Shown: piece after piece, positions 47,758-56,951 of the stretch
How positions within the stretch are numbered: the stretch's first letter is position 1
Layout of the letters: each line of letters begins with the position of its first letter
NCBI RefSeq assembly: GCF_019703855.1
Contig: NZ_AP024086.1
Span: forward strand, 1,322,501 to 1,386,500
Source: Desulfomarina profundi
GTDB taxonomy: Bacteria; Desulfobacterota; Desulfobulbia; Desulfobulbales; Desulfocapsaceae
Length of the DNA: 64,000 nucleotides
Reading direction: 5' to 3'
The notes under the pieces: model-generated
Told to the model about the DNA's origin: nothing
Database searches by the model: none
What the model saw: the letters and a program-made list of their open reading frames with translations, nothing else
Made by a program: the position numbers and the translations under genes

Positions 47758-49206
47758 TTATCGTTTGATTCCCATTATTGTGTTCATCATTTCATCAACA
47801 GTGGTGAGGAATTTTGCAGAAGATTCAAATCCTCTCTGGAATTGAATCAGACTGATCATTTCCTCTTCAAGGGAAACCCCCTGGAGTCCGTCCCGGAAAT
47901 TTTCAAGCTGGACAAGTGCATCCTGGGCTCCTTTGAGGGAAAGTTTATTCTGATTGCTTTCGACACCGACTTTGGCAGCTATTTTTCCATACAGTGAATT
48001 AAAATTATCCGTTCCATCAATGAGGTAATTATCGGCAATATTGGAAAGTATCAAAGCGTTACGATTATCACCCGGGGAGACGGTTCCTGGAGGAGGACCA
48101 GGGTCAGGAGCTGCTCCAGCCGCGATTTTTTTTGGGTCGGTAAGCACTACCCTCATTTCTCTTGCCGCATCTTTATATTCTGCGGCAGCAGGTGGTGGGC
48201 CTGGTGGAGAGGCAACATAATTTGGAGGTACTGAGAAAAACAGATTTCCCGTACTGGAGTCAAGTGCGCCTCCTGCCTGATGTTGAAGATTGACCTGGGT
48301 ACTTAACTCATAGGCAAGTTTATCAAGGTCTGCATTGAGTTCAGGTATAAACCTGTCCCTGATATCCACCAACCCCTTGAATTCCCCCCCCATGTTGTTG
48401 GAAGTCAGATCTCTCACAACACCACCTGCATGAAGTTGCAGCGTCAGAAGAGATCCTGAGGTGTCAGCACTGATGGACATGGGCATGGTCCCCTGAACGA
48501 GTGGCAGACCACCGGGAAGCTGGACCGAGAGCATACCTTTAGGATCTTCGTAAGACTGGGCGCCAAGAGTCTGGGCAAGTGATTTAGCGACCATATCACG
48601 TTGGTCACGTGCACTGTTGGCAGTCTGTCCGTGGATTTCTATGGAATAGATCCTGTCGTTGAGGTCGGCGATTTCCTGTATTTGAGAATTCACCGTGTCA
48701 AGCTTGGAAAGGATGGTATCGTTTATATTTTCCTTGATCGCGTTAAGTTCGTTGACCGTATTGTTGAAACTGGTGGACAAAACCTGGCCCTGGAGTATAA
48801 CATTGTTTCGCTGAACAAGATCGGCGGGATTTGCCGAAAGTTCCTGAAGAGAATCAAAGAAAGTGTCTATGTCTGTAGAAATATTGTCTTCTGTTATATT
48901 GAAAACCCGATCGAGTTCGGAAAGTGGTCGTGTCGCTGCGTCTTCCAGGCCGAGATTGACAGCTTTTTCCTTGATCTGTTGATCAATGAATACGTCATGC
49001 TGTCTTTTAACATCAGAGATTTTTACACCCTGGCCAATGAAGAAATCACCAAAATTCATTGCCGGATAAGTTTCCAGTACAGCCTGTTGTCTGGAGTAGC
49101 CTTCCGTATTGACATTGGAGATATTATTGCCAATGATTTCAATAGATTTTTGATTAACTTCCAGTGATGTTCTTGCAGCATTGAGTGCGTTGAAAAGACC
49201 GGCCAT
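47758..49206 (-). CDS. flgK: FlgK, hook-filament junction protein 1
   Basis: 482 residues. N-terminal rod/hook motif ALNAARTSLEVNQKSIEIIGNNISNVNTEGYSRQ shortened here as ISNVNTEGYSRQ, and C-terminal VSLEEEMISLIQFQRGFESSAKFLTTVDEMMNTI-type end (SLEEEMISLIQFQ). A proline-rich loop (PPGPPPAAAEY) is unusual. Part of the flgM-flgN-flgK-flgL run. Confidence 0.94.
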   Translation of the reverse strand: MAGLFNALNAARTSLEVNQKSIEIIGNNISNVNTEGYSRQQAVLETYPAMNFGDFFIGQGVKISDVKRQHDVFIDQQIKEKAVNLGLEDAATRPLSELDRVFNITEDNISTDIDTFFDSLQELSANPADLVQRNNVILQGQVLSTSFNNTVNELNAIKENINDTILSKLDTVNSQIQEIADLNDRIYSIEIHGQTANSARDQRDMVAKSLAQTLGAQSYEDPKGMLSVQLPGGLPLVQGTMPMSISADTSGSLLTLQLHAGGVVRDLTSNNMGGEFKGLVDIRDRFIPELNADLDKLAYELSTQVNLQHQAGGALDSSTGNLFFSVPPNYVASPPGPPPAAAEYKDAAREMRVVLTDPKKIAAGAAPDPGPPPGTVSPGDNRNALILSNIADNYLIDGTDNFNSLYGKIAAKVGVESNQNKLSLKGAQDALVQLENFRDGLQGVSLEEEMISLIQFQRGFESSAKFLTTVDEMMNTIMGIKR

Positions 49207-49207
49207 A

Positions 49208-49561
49208 TCAGATTTTTCCCGAGAGAAGTCTGCCGTTTACCTGTGATGCTATGGCATTGGCACTGGATGAATAGGTGGAAGTGACAGTTTTTTGACCAAA
49301 AAACTCCATGGTGTCTCTGATCCAGCCTAAAGTGGATTTGAAGAGAAAGGCGTTTCTTCGGTTTTCCGCCCGGATCTCATCCGCAATGGGTCTGTCATTT
49401 TCATCAATAACCCGGATATGCGCGAGTATCTGAATAAGTTCCTCTTTTTCTGTCATGGCACGGGACATTCCTTCCATGTCAAGAGCTTTGGCAAATTCAC
49501 GCTCTTCGAGTATGACATCTCGCAGACGAATAAGATATTCTCTTGTTGTACCGCCGCTCAT
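49208..49561 (-). CDS. flgN: FlgN family export chaperone
   Basis: 117 residues, helical, with EREFAKALDMEGMSRAMTEKEEL and a C-terminal GRLLSGKI. This matches FlgN in size and position between flgM and flgK. FlgN keeps FlgK and FlgL soluble before export. Confidence 0.82.
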   Translation of the reverse strand: MSGGTTREYLIRLRDVILEEREFAKALDMEGMSRAMTEKEELIQILAHIRVIDENDRPIADEIRAENRRNAFLFKSTLGWIRDTMEFFGQKTVTSTYSSSANAIASQVNGRLLSGKI

Positions 49562-49562
49562 T

Positions 49563-49850
49563 TTATTTACCTTCCACCAGGAATTCCAGGAGTGAGGCTG
49601 AAACCTTGTTCAAATCAGGTTCATATGATCCGTTTGCAACCTGGGCCTTGATTTCAGCAATACGCTCCATTCTTTCAGTGTCGGTTGTTTTTCCACTGGT
49701 CTGTGCTTTATGGACATCCTGCAGAACCGAGGAAAACTGGACCTTGTCTTCTCCTGTTTCCTTTTCCTGAGCTGCTGCCGGGGTTTTCGTGCTCTTTTTA
49801 AGATTTCCGATCTGCCCTGGTCCGCCAACGCCAAAAAATTCAACGCTCAT
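49563..49850 (-). CDS. flgM: FlgM, anti-sigma-28 factor
   Basis: 95 residues. The C-terminal half (RMERIAEIKAQVANGSYEPD and an LLEFL helix) is the FlgM sigma-binding part; the N-terminal half is low-complexity. It holds FliA inactive until exported through the finished hook. The gene for its target, fliA, is at the end of this window. Confidence 0.9.
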   Translation of the reverse strand: MSVEFFGVGGPGQIGNLKKSTKTPAAAQEKETGEDKVQFSSVLQDVHKAQTSGKTTDTERMERIAEIKAQVANGSYEPDLNKVSASLLEFLVEGK

Positions 49851-49858
49851 AACATCAC

Positions 49859-50440
49859 CTAGGTTTTCATTGAATGACTGTGATTTCCATCTGCCCAGTC
49901 ATCAAGTTTTTTAAAAACTGCATCGTAGGTATCGTAAGATATTTCAGGGAGCCAGCCTCCAAAGGCATCAAGTGCTTCCTGAAATCCCTTTTCCACCCCC
50001 TGTTTGATTGTGTCAAGTCTTGCCGGATCGTTACCGGCGATTCCTGTTGCAAAATCTACAATACGATCTGACGTTTGTTCAACTCCAAAATATCCGTCAT
50101 CATCCACAAGCTCAGCCGCTTCTTCGCTGGAGAGTTCCTGTATATTGATTTCCTGTACATCAGTGGTGATCCTGTACCCGACATTCTGATTCTTGAAAAT
50201 ATTGAGTACCAGATCTTTCAGAACGTTATACATATCACCCTGTGTCCCTTTAAGAGACATGGAACTGTCATAGGTGATAATGGATTCGCTGCTGAATGAA
50301 AGTGTCATCCGGTCGTTTTCAAAGAAAACTTCTTCCCGGCTGGTTTTCTGTTTCTGCAGTGATACCGCAACTGTATCAAGCTGTTTCTGTTTGTAATTCT
50401 CGAGTGGTGTCGATTTGACGGTCAGAGTGTTTTCAATCAT
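49859..50440 (-). CDS. Uncharacterised protein, first gene of the flgM operon
   Basis: 193 residues: an N-terminal polar part (ENTLTVKSTPLENYKQKQL) and a helical C-terminal part (ILSSEEAAELV-like ELSSEEAAELVDDDGYFG, then FATGIAGNDPARL and AFGGWLPEISYDTYDAVF). It resembles the DUF5610-type proteins seen in flagellar operons, at low certainty. ATG 50440 is set by GGAGG nine bases upstream. It is under the sigma-28 promoter and eight bases before flgM, so a flagellar role is inferred. Confidence 0.75.
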   Translation of the reverse strand: MIENTLTVKSTPLENYKQKQLDTVAVSLQKQKTSREEVFFENDRMTLSFSSESIITYDSSMSLKGTQGDMYNVLKDLVLNIFKNQNVGYRITTDVQEINIQELSSEEAAELVDDDGYFGVEQTSDRIVDFATGIAGNDPARLDTIKQGVEKGFQEALDAFGGWLPEISYDTYDAVFKKLDDWADGNHSHSMKT

Positions 50441-50967
50441 TTCCTTTAGCCTCCATGCTGACTGTACAATGCGTCCATGCACTGTTTTGCCTGTAAAAAA
50501 GATTCTGTTGCTCTTTGTATCGGTAGGAAAATAGAGAAACTTTAGGAAAAAACTGAGATAAATGGAAAGATTTTGTTGTTATTCCTAAATGAATACGTAT
50601 CGATGAACCGGTTTTTGATTGGTAACTGTGGTGGAGTATTGTTTTTAACGGCTTAAAGAAAGGGAAAGCTGTTTGGATTCCGCTGGTTTTTCTCGTTTCT
50701 GTGTTCATGGTGTCTTTTCTACTTGTTATTTTATGGTTTTTCAGTGGTTTTTTTCTGAGGAGAAAGTGGGCCACAAACCTGTTATGAGAGTATTTTTCAT
50801 TAGCCTGTAAATGTTCTATGTGATATAGGGAAGATATGTATGCCTGCATGAGTATATTTACCTATACGATATTATTTTTCAGTGTGGTTGGTTTGTTCCA
50901 GGTGCCATGTAAAAAAGAGTGGAGTTATGTGAAATATTTTGAGGGAAGGGGGCTGAGAGAATAGTCA
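50441..50967. other. Intergenic region between flgM operon and GGDEF gene
   Basis: 527 bases. It holds the sigma-28 promoter of the minus-strand operon at 50517-50544. The remainder is T-rich on the plus strand, with no credible gene. A 138-codon minus-strand open frame covers it, but its composition is not protein-like and it runs through the promoter. Confidence 0.55.
50517..50544 (-). promoter_or_regulatory. Sigma-28 promoter of the flgM operon
   Basis: On the minus strand TAAA, 16 bases, then ACCGATAC, 77 bases before the first ATG. Same spacing as the fliC1 site. Confidence 0.82.
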
Positions 50968-52413
50968 ATGATGGAAAAGTTACGATCGCCACAGACACAG
51001 GCATCATTTCTTCCGATACGGGAATTATCGCCTGGAATTTTTTCCTCTCCAGGGAATGAGGAAATCTTGCTGATAGGGAGTCAGCGGCGTTTCAATACCA
51101 GCCTTCAGCACCTGCTTGAGGCCTCAGGATTTGCCTGTAAGAGTGCAGAAGGTAGAGAAGAAATCATCAGCCTGCTGGCAACTCAAAACTTCCCATTGAT
51201 CATTCTTGATCTGGATGTCATGGAAAATGGCCACTCGCAGATCGTTGAGAAAATCAAAAGACTGAACAGAAAAGGCAAACTTATCTTTCTGAGCAGGGAC
51301 TGTACTCTCGAGAAAGTTCTCTGGGGACTGAGGCAGGGTGTGGATGACTTTTTCAAAACGCCCTATTCTCCCGATCAACTGCTTGCATCTGTAGAGAAAA
51401 TACTTCGCCAAACAGGACGAACGAAGCCAGTGGTACAGCAGAGCCGTGCAGATCTGTTGAAATCTGAGATCCTCCATCGATATATGGTGAACAATTCACC
51501 CGATATCATCTATCTCCTGGATCAGCAGGGGAAAATCGCCTTTATTAACCGTCAGGCCCAGGCGCTTCTCGGTCTTCCGGCGAATGATTTCATTGGCCGC
51601 CATTATAGCAGACTTGTTTATCCTGAAGATATGGAAAAGGTGCGCTTTGCACTCAGTGAGCGGAGAACAGGGAAACGGGCTTCGCGGGATATCGAATTAC
51701 GTCTGGTACGCTGGGGCAATGATAAACATCCTGTAGTCGAGGTTGAGCTTTTTTCGACCGGAGTATACAAAGGCGGCTCTCAGTTCCCCCAAAATGTTTT
51801 TTTGGGAACATATGGTGTATTACGTGATGTTTCCCGGCGGAAAAAACTGGAAAAACAGTTTTATCACCAGCTCTACCATGACAGCCTGACCAATCTGCCT
51901 AATCGCAGCTTGTTTCAGGATCGTCTCAGGCTTGCCATCAGTCAGGCCAGAAGAAACCACGAGAAACTTGCGGTTATGTTTCTTGACATAGATGGTTTCA
52001 AGGATATTAACGATACATTCGGGCATCGGTATGGTGACCAGCTTCTCCAGTCGTTCAGCTCGCGGCTGAGGTCCTGCCTGCGGGAGGGGGATACCCTGGC
52101 CAGGATCGCCGGGGATGAATTTACCATTCTGCTTCCGGGGATCCAGGGGCATAAAGACAGTGGGAAGGTTGCTGCAAAGATTCTTGCAGAATTCAACGTG
52201 CCTTTCCGGCTTACGGATCAGGAAGTGAAGATTGGAGTAAGTATCGGTATTGCCCTGTTTCCTGAACACGGCAACCTTGAAGAGGAGCTTTTGCAAAGGG
52301 CTGACTGGGCCATGTATTTTGTGAAACATAACGGAAAGAATAATTTTCACTATTACGAAAAAACTGCCCGTACGCGAAACAGGGTTTTTTCAGCCCGCCA
52401 GGCAAACCCGTAA
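50968..52413 (+). CDS. REC-like + PAS + GGDEF diguanylate cyclase
   Basis: 481 residues. About 30-150: a receiver-like domain (ILLIGSQRRFNTSLQHLLE, LIILDLDVMENG). About 170-290: PAS (YMVNNSPDIIYLLDQQGKIAFINRQAQ). About 305-470: GGDEF, with DSLTNLPNRSLF and the active-site motif present as AGDEF (about residue 380), a form often still active. It makes c-di-GMP, a motility/biofilm signal. No EAL domain. Followed by two other signalling genes on the same strand. Confidence 0.9.
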   Translation: MMEKLRSPQTQASFLPIRELSPGIFSSPGNEEILLIGSQRRFNTSLQHLLEASGFACKSAEGREEIISLLATQNFPLIILDLDVMENGHSQIVEKIKRLNRKGKLIFLSRDCTLEKVLWGLRQGVDDFFKTPYSPDQLLASVEKILRQTGRTKPVVQQSRADLLKSEILHRYMVNNSPDIIYLLDQQGKIAFINRQAQALLGLPANDFIGRHYSRLVYPEDMEKVRFALSERRTGKRASRDIELRLVRWGNDKHPVVEVELFSTGVYKGGSQFPQNVFLGTYGVLRDVSRRKKLEKQFYHQLYHDSLTNLPNRSLFQDRLRLAISQARRNHEKLAVMFLDIDGFKDINDTFGHRYGDQLLQSFSSRLRSCLREGDTLARIAGDEFTILLPGIQGHKDSGKVAAKILAEFNVPFRLTDQEVKIGVSIGIALFPEHGNLEEELLQRADWAMYFVKHNGKNNFHYYEKTARTRNRVFSARQANP

Positions 52414-52470
52414 GGGTATTCCACGATATCCTTCACAGATTCCTGAGAATTACTGGGAGAATCTTCATCC

Positions 52471-54621
52471 ATGGACAGAGACAGGAAAAAATGCGTTTAT
52501 CAGACATTACGGAAATCGGATACTCTGCCGTCCCTGCCCCAGGTCTTATTGCAGGTGATCGAAACCTGCGAGAAAGAGGATGTCCACCTCTCTGAGTTGT
52601 CTGCTCTTATTCGCAAGGATCCCGCAATCAGCTCGCGTCTGTTAAAACTGGTCAATTCTGCGGCTTTTGGGGTGAAGAACAGGTTTGTCTCCCTGGACCA
52701 GGCTGTAGTTTATCTCGGAGTGGAAACGATAAAGAATATTACCGTTACTGCCTCTGTCTACCAGGTGTTTGGCAGTCTGAAAAACAGTGAGTGCTTTTCT
52801 CTGCCAGTTTTCTGGTGGCATTCGTTGACTACGGCTGTCTATGCGCGCAGGATTGCCGAAAAGACCAACTATGCAAATCTTGAGGAGGCCTATCTTGCCG
52901 GTCTGTTGAATAACCTGGGTGAGTTGTTACTGTGGATGAATTTTCCTGGTGAGTATACAGCAGTGTGGCAGGAGCAGCCCTCTTCCTCTCAGCAGCTCTG
53001 TGCCCTTGAAGAAGAGCGGATAGGTATCAATCATTGCGAGGCTGGTGCCTGGCTGATTCGTCACTGGAAGCTTGGTTCTTTCCTGGCCGATGCCATTCTT
53101 TATCACCATACTGCTTTGGAACAGGTTCAGGGCGGATTTCCTCTGGTCAGGATTATCCGGCTGGCCACCTGTTGTAATCGTTATGAACAGCAGGGTCTTG
53201 ATGGACTATACAAGGCTGGAGAACAGCTTTTAGGATTTCACAGTGGAGAGATCGATGATCTTCGGGCAGGGGTAGAGGAAGAGGTCGTCGAAACGGCAAA
53301 AACCCTGGGGGTCAAGGTAAAACCGCCGACGGAAAAAAGAACTGAAGCAGAGCCGGTGCTTTGCAGCGATGACGGAAAGCTGCAGGAGCTGGTGAAAAAC
53401 TATTCTCTATTGAACGGGTTTTCAGCCAGTCTGCTTCAGGCAAGATCGCGCGATGAGCAGTTGCAGGCTGTCGAACAGGCCCTTGTTTTGCTTTTTGACT
53501 GTGAAAAGATTATTTTTTTTCTCCGTGATTTTGAGCAGGACCAACTACGCGCCTGCTGCTCAAATAGTAATATATATAGTAAGGAAATTCACGACCTTAC
53601 TATTTCTCTGCAGCAGAATGACTCAATGTTGGTTCGGGTTTTAAACGAAGGAAAAGTTAAAAAAATTGGTCAAGATGATGAGGTAAGAGGGCTTGCCGAC
53701 CTCCAGTTGATGGAAAGCCTTGGGCGGGATGGGACCCTGTATGTGCCGATGAAGGTGCACAACAAAGGGGTTGGCCTGATAGTTCTCGGTCTGGAGGAGA
53801 ACCGGGAAGGTAAGAACCCTGTTGAGCACGACTCAGATCTTCTTAAGTTACTTGCAGCTCAAGCTGCAATGTCTCTTTATCTCGGGGAAGTAAAAAGAAC
53901 CCAGGAACAGAAGATACAGGAAGCTCGTTTGGAAACGGCAGCCATGACTGCAGCCAGAGTAGTGCATGAAGTTAACAACCCATTGGGTATCATTCGCAAC
54001 TATTTGAAAGTTGTTGAACTGAAGCTGTCTGACGAAAGCCCAGTTTTAAAGGAGTTGGCCATCCTTGATGGGGAAATCAGCAGGATAGCACGGATTGTTC
54101 AGAAATTAGATACCTTTTCAACACCTGCTTTTGGGAGTTGCCAGCCTCTTGATATCAACAAATTGTTAGGGGGGTTTCTTGCTGTTTTGTCCAAGTCTTT
54201 TTTATATTCGTCTCTGGTACGGATCTATTTTCAGCCCGCGCAAAATCTCCCTGAGATTGTGTCTGACGGAGAACTCGTTAAACAGGTTGTCCTCAATCTG
54301 GTAAAAAATGCTGTTGAAGCAGTGGGGGCTGATGGCTCCGTATGGGTTGCAACCGCCCATACTTTAGTTAACGGCCCCCGAATCGAGATAACGGTTCGCG
54401 ATGACGGTCCGGGAATTGGTGAAAAAGAGCTGGCTCACATCTTTGATCCATTTTTCAGTAGTAAGGGAAAGGGGCATTCCGGTCTTGGGCTAGCTATTGT
54501 CAGCTCTCTGGTGAAGGAACTGAGTGGAAGTGTAAACTGTAAAAGTAAACCGGGTAAAGGTTCAGAGTTTATTGTCTCCCTGCCTCTTGTAAACAGGTCA
54601 ACTGCCAATGGAACATTATAA
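52471..54621 (+). CDS. HDOD + GAF + histidine kinase
   Basis: 716 residues. HDOD domain at about 15-215 (LPSLPQVLLQVIE, IRKDPAISSRLLKLVNSAAFG), a GAF-like sensor at about 310-470, HisKA with the phospho-His in RVVHEVNNPLGIIR at about residue 499, and a HATPase (NLVKNAVEAVG, DDGPGIGEKELAHIFDPFFSSK, GLGLAIV). HDOD fused to a full kinase is less common than HDOD alone. The next gene is a hybrid response regulator, a likely partner. Confidence 0.9.
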   Translation: MDRDRKKCVYQTLRKSDTLPSLPQVLLQVIETCEKEDVHLSELSALIRKDPAISSRLLKLVNSAAFGVKNRFVSLDQAVVYLGVETIKNITVTASVYQVFGSLKNSECFSLPVFWWHSLTTAVYARRIAEKTNYANLEEAYLAGLLNNLGELLLWMNFPGEYTAVWQEQPSSSQQLCALEEERIGINHCEAGAWLIRHWKLGSFLADAILYHHTALEQVQGGFPLVRIIRLATCCNRYEQQGLDGLYKAGEQLLGFHSGEIDDLRAGVEEEVVETAKTLGVKVKPPTEKRTEAEPVLCSDDGKLQELVKNYSLLNGFSASLLQARSRDEQLQAVEQALVLLFDCEKIIFFLRDFEQDQLRACCSNSNIYSKEIHDLTISLQQNDSMLVRVLNEGKVKKIGQDDEVRGLADLQLMESLGRDGTLYVPMKVHNKGVGLIVLGLEENREGKNPVEHDSDLLKLLAAQAAMSLYLGEVKRTQEQKIQEARLETAAMTAARVVHEVNNPLGIIRNYLKVVELKLSDESPVLKELAILDGEISRIARIVQKLDTFSTPAFGSCQPLDINKLLGGFLAVLSKSFLYSSLVRIYFQPAQNLPEIVSDGELVKQVVLNLVKNAVEAVGADGSVWVATAHTLVNGPRIEITVRDDGPGIGEKELAHIFDPFFSSKGKGHSGLGLAIVSSLVKELSGSVNCKSKPGKGSEFIVSLPLVNRSTANGTL

Positions 54622-54678
54622 AAATCAGTGCGAAGGTCTATGCCTGGGGTTAGCCTGTAACTGGAGGCGAGTAGTATC

Positions 54679-56595
54679 ATGAATGATGTAAAACGAATTC
54701 TTCTTGTGGATGACGAGCCCCATTTCTGTCATAGTCTTGCAGAGGTTTTGCGGTGTAATGGTTATCATGTTTCACTTGCCTTGGAAGGTCGCCAGGCCCT
54801 GGCGCTGCTGAAGAAGGAGGTCTTTGATCTTCTCCTTTTGGATGTTGATCTGCCGGACATGCCCGGTTATCGCATAATGGAAAAGCTGACGGGTGAAAAC
54901 AGGGATGTGTCTACCATAATGCTGACTGGATTTGCAAGGGTTGAAACAGCAGTTGAGGCCATGAAACTTGGCGCTTACGATTATCTCAGAAAGCCGCTGG
55001 ATTACGAATTACTGTTCAACACCATGAATAAAGCTGTTGAGCGAAGTCGATTGTTACACGACCTTGCTTTAAGCAAGGAGAGAGAAAAACTGTTGATCGA
55101 TGCATCTTGGGAGGGCATTGTTATCCATTCGGAAGGGCGTCTTCTTGATGCCAACAAACAGTTTACCGATATGTTTGGGTATGACCCCAAGGAGCTTCGC
55201 GGGCAGCTCTTTCGGGAAAAAATACTACTGGAGTCAGGAAAAGATCATGGTTTTTCCGGCAATATCTGCCGATTGGAAGAAGAGGGAGAACTGACAGGAA
55301 TCCGGAGGGATGGTAGTCGTTTCCCTGTTGAAGTCAACTGCCGTCGGATGAAATACAGGGGGAAGATTGTTCAGGTCTGTGCTATTCGTGATATTACTGA
55401 GCGGGTTCTGGCTGAACAGGAAAAAATCGAACTGGAAAAACGACTTGCCGTATCCTCTAAAATGGAAACCCTGGGCCTTATGGCGGGGTCGGTAGCACAT
55501 GACCTCAACAATATCCTGTCCGGGCTTGTAACCATGCCGGAGTTGTTGCTGCTCGAACTTGGCAGAGAACACTCCTTGTCCGAGTATGTAAAAATTATCC
55601 ATGAGACTGGTCGGGAGGCCGCTTCGGTAGTTTCGGATCTGCTTACCATTGCCCGTGGGGCAACAATTGAAAAAAAAGTATGTGATCTCAACCTGTTGCT
55701 CAGAAAATTTCTTCGTGTATTCAGGGAGAGAGGAGATGAGCATTTTGAGGGAATTACAATAGTTGAACGATATGAAGCCGGTCCTTTAAACAGTTATTGT
55801 TCCGAAGTGCATCTCGGCAAGGTCATAATGAACCTGGTTAGTAATGCGGCCGAAGAATTGAAAGGAAAAGGAACCATTGAACTTCGAACGGATCGAGTTG
55901 TCCTTTCCAGTACACGTTCCGGATACGAGAAGATCCCACCCGGGATCTATAATGTACTCAGCGTGCAGGATAACGGATCCGGTATCCTGGCTGGAGACAG
56001 GGGAAAGATCTTTGAGCCTTTTTATTCGAAAAAAAAGATGGGAAAGAGTGGAACTGGCCTGGGGTTGTCTATTGTCTGGAATGCGATTCATGATCACGAT
56101 GGGTTTATCGATTTGATAAGCAGTGAAGAAGGGACTTGCTTTGACCTGTATATTCCGGCTACGGAAGATCGTATCGAACAACGGAGTAAGGTCGTTGCTT
56201 ATGATGCACAGATAAAGGGAAGCCGGGAAAAAATTCTCGTTGTTGACGACCAGGAAAAACAGAGAAAAATTGCCAGCAGCCTGTTACGCTACCTTGGCTA
56301 CAGGGCAGATGCTGTAGGAAGCGGAGAGGAGGCGGTGGAGTATATACGACACAATTCCGTTGACCTTGTTCTTCTTGACATGATACTTGAACGGGGTATG
56401 AATGGTCGTGAGACCTATGAACGGATTATCCAGGTCAAACCCGGCCAGAGGGCAATTATTGCCAGCGGTTTTGCCCAGAACGAGGAAGTTCACAAGACCC
56501 TGAGCCTGGGAGCAAGCAGGTTCATCAAAAAGCCCTATACCCTTGAGCAGTTGGGAGGAGCCGTGAAACTGGCGCTGTCCCATTCCCCTCCTTGA
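54679..56595 (+). CDS. Hybrid sensor kinase: REC + PAS + HisKA/HATPase + REC
   Basis: 638 residues. REC1 (ILLVDDEP, acceptor Asp near 54 in LLLDVDLPDMPG), PAS at about 145-245 (SWEGIVIHSEGRLLDANKQF), HisKA with His at about 272 (SVAHDLNNILSGL), HATPase (MNLVSNAAEEL, GTGLGLSIV), REC2 (ILVVDDQEKQ, acceptor in LLDMILERGMNG). GGAGG precedes ATG. A partner Hpt could be the stand-alone protein at 15977-16297. Confidence 0.92.
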   Translation: MNDVKRILLVDDEPHFCHSLAEVLRCNGYHVSLALEGRQALALLKKEVFDLLLLDVDLPDMPGYRIMEKLTGENRDVSTIMLTGFARVETAVEAMKLGAYDYLRKPLDYELLFNTMNKAVERSRLLHDLALSKEREKLLIDASWEGIVIHSEGRLLDANKQFTDMFGYDPKELRGQLFREKILLESGKDHGFSGNICRLEEEGELTGIRRDGSRFPVEVNCRRMKYRGKIVQVCAIRDITERVLAEQEKIELEKRLAVSSKMETLGLMAGSVAHDLNNILSGLVTMPELLLLELGREHSLSEYVKIIHETGREAASVVSDLLTIARGATIEKKVCDLNLLLRKFLRVFRERGDEHFEGITIVERYEAGPLNSYCSEVHLGKVIMNLVSNAAEELKGKGTIELRTDRVVLSSTRSGYEKIPPGIYNVLSVQDNGSGILAGDRGKIFEPFYSKKKMGKSGTGLGLSIVWNAIHDHDGFIDLISSEEGTCFDLYIPATEDRIEQRSKVVAYDAQIKGSREKILVVDDQEKQRKIASSLLRYLGYRADAVGSGEEAVEYIRHNSVDLVLLDMILERGMNGRETYERIIQVKPGQRAIIASGFAQNEEVHKTLSLGASRFIKKPYTLEQLGGAVKLALSHSPP

Positions 56596-56951
56596 TTCTT
56601 TCCGTAAACGTTCCTGGCTTAAAAAACAACTGGCAGGGGCGGAAAGGATGCCCCGATATATGAAACATCAACTTTCAGCCAGTATTTCTCATGAACTTGT
56701 GTTAATTTTTAGAATACCTGCATAATACAAACAATTGGCAACCATAAACAATGCTGTAAATTTTCCACAATGTTCACCAGAGATCAGTCCGGACGACGCT
56801 TTCTACCGCAGCATTTCTTGGTCTGCATTACCTGACAGTAAGTTACAGGTCACTATAATTTACTGTCAAAAACTGTGAAGCTGACGCCGCCTGAACTGAT
56901 GAGGAATAAGGGTTAGACGGCTTTGTGATTTCTTCCGGGAATAATTGATAA
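56596..56951. other. Intergenic region before the DMT transporter gene
   Basis: 356 bases without a gene. An inverted repeat GACAGTAA (56834-56841)/TTACTGTC (56860-56867), with arms of 8 bp around 18 bases, lies 85 bases before the transporter start and could be an operator. A GC-rich patch after 56625 may be a weak terminator of the kinase gene. Confidence 0.45.

Noticed and set aside
50433-50849. A 138-codon minus-strand open frame upstream of the flgM operon
   Set aside because: It spans the sigma-28 promoter and ribosome site, has a non-protein-like composition and matches nothing recognisable.
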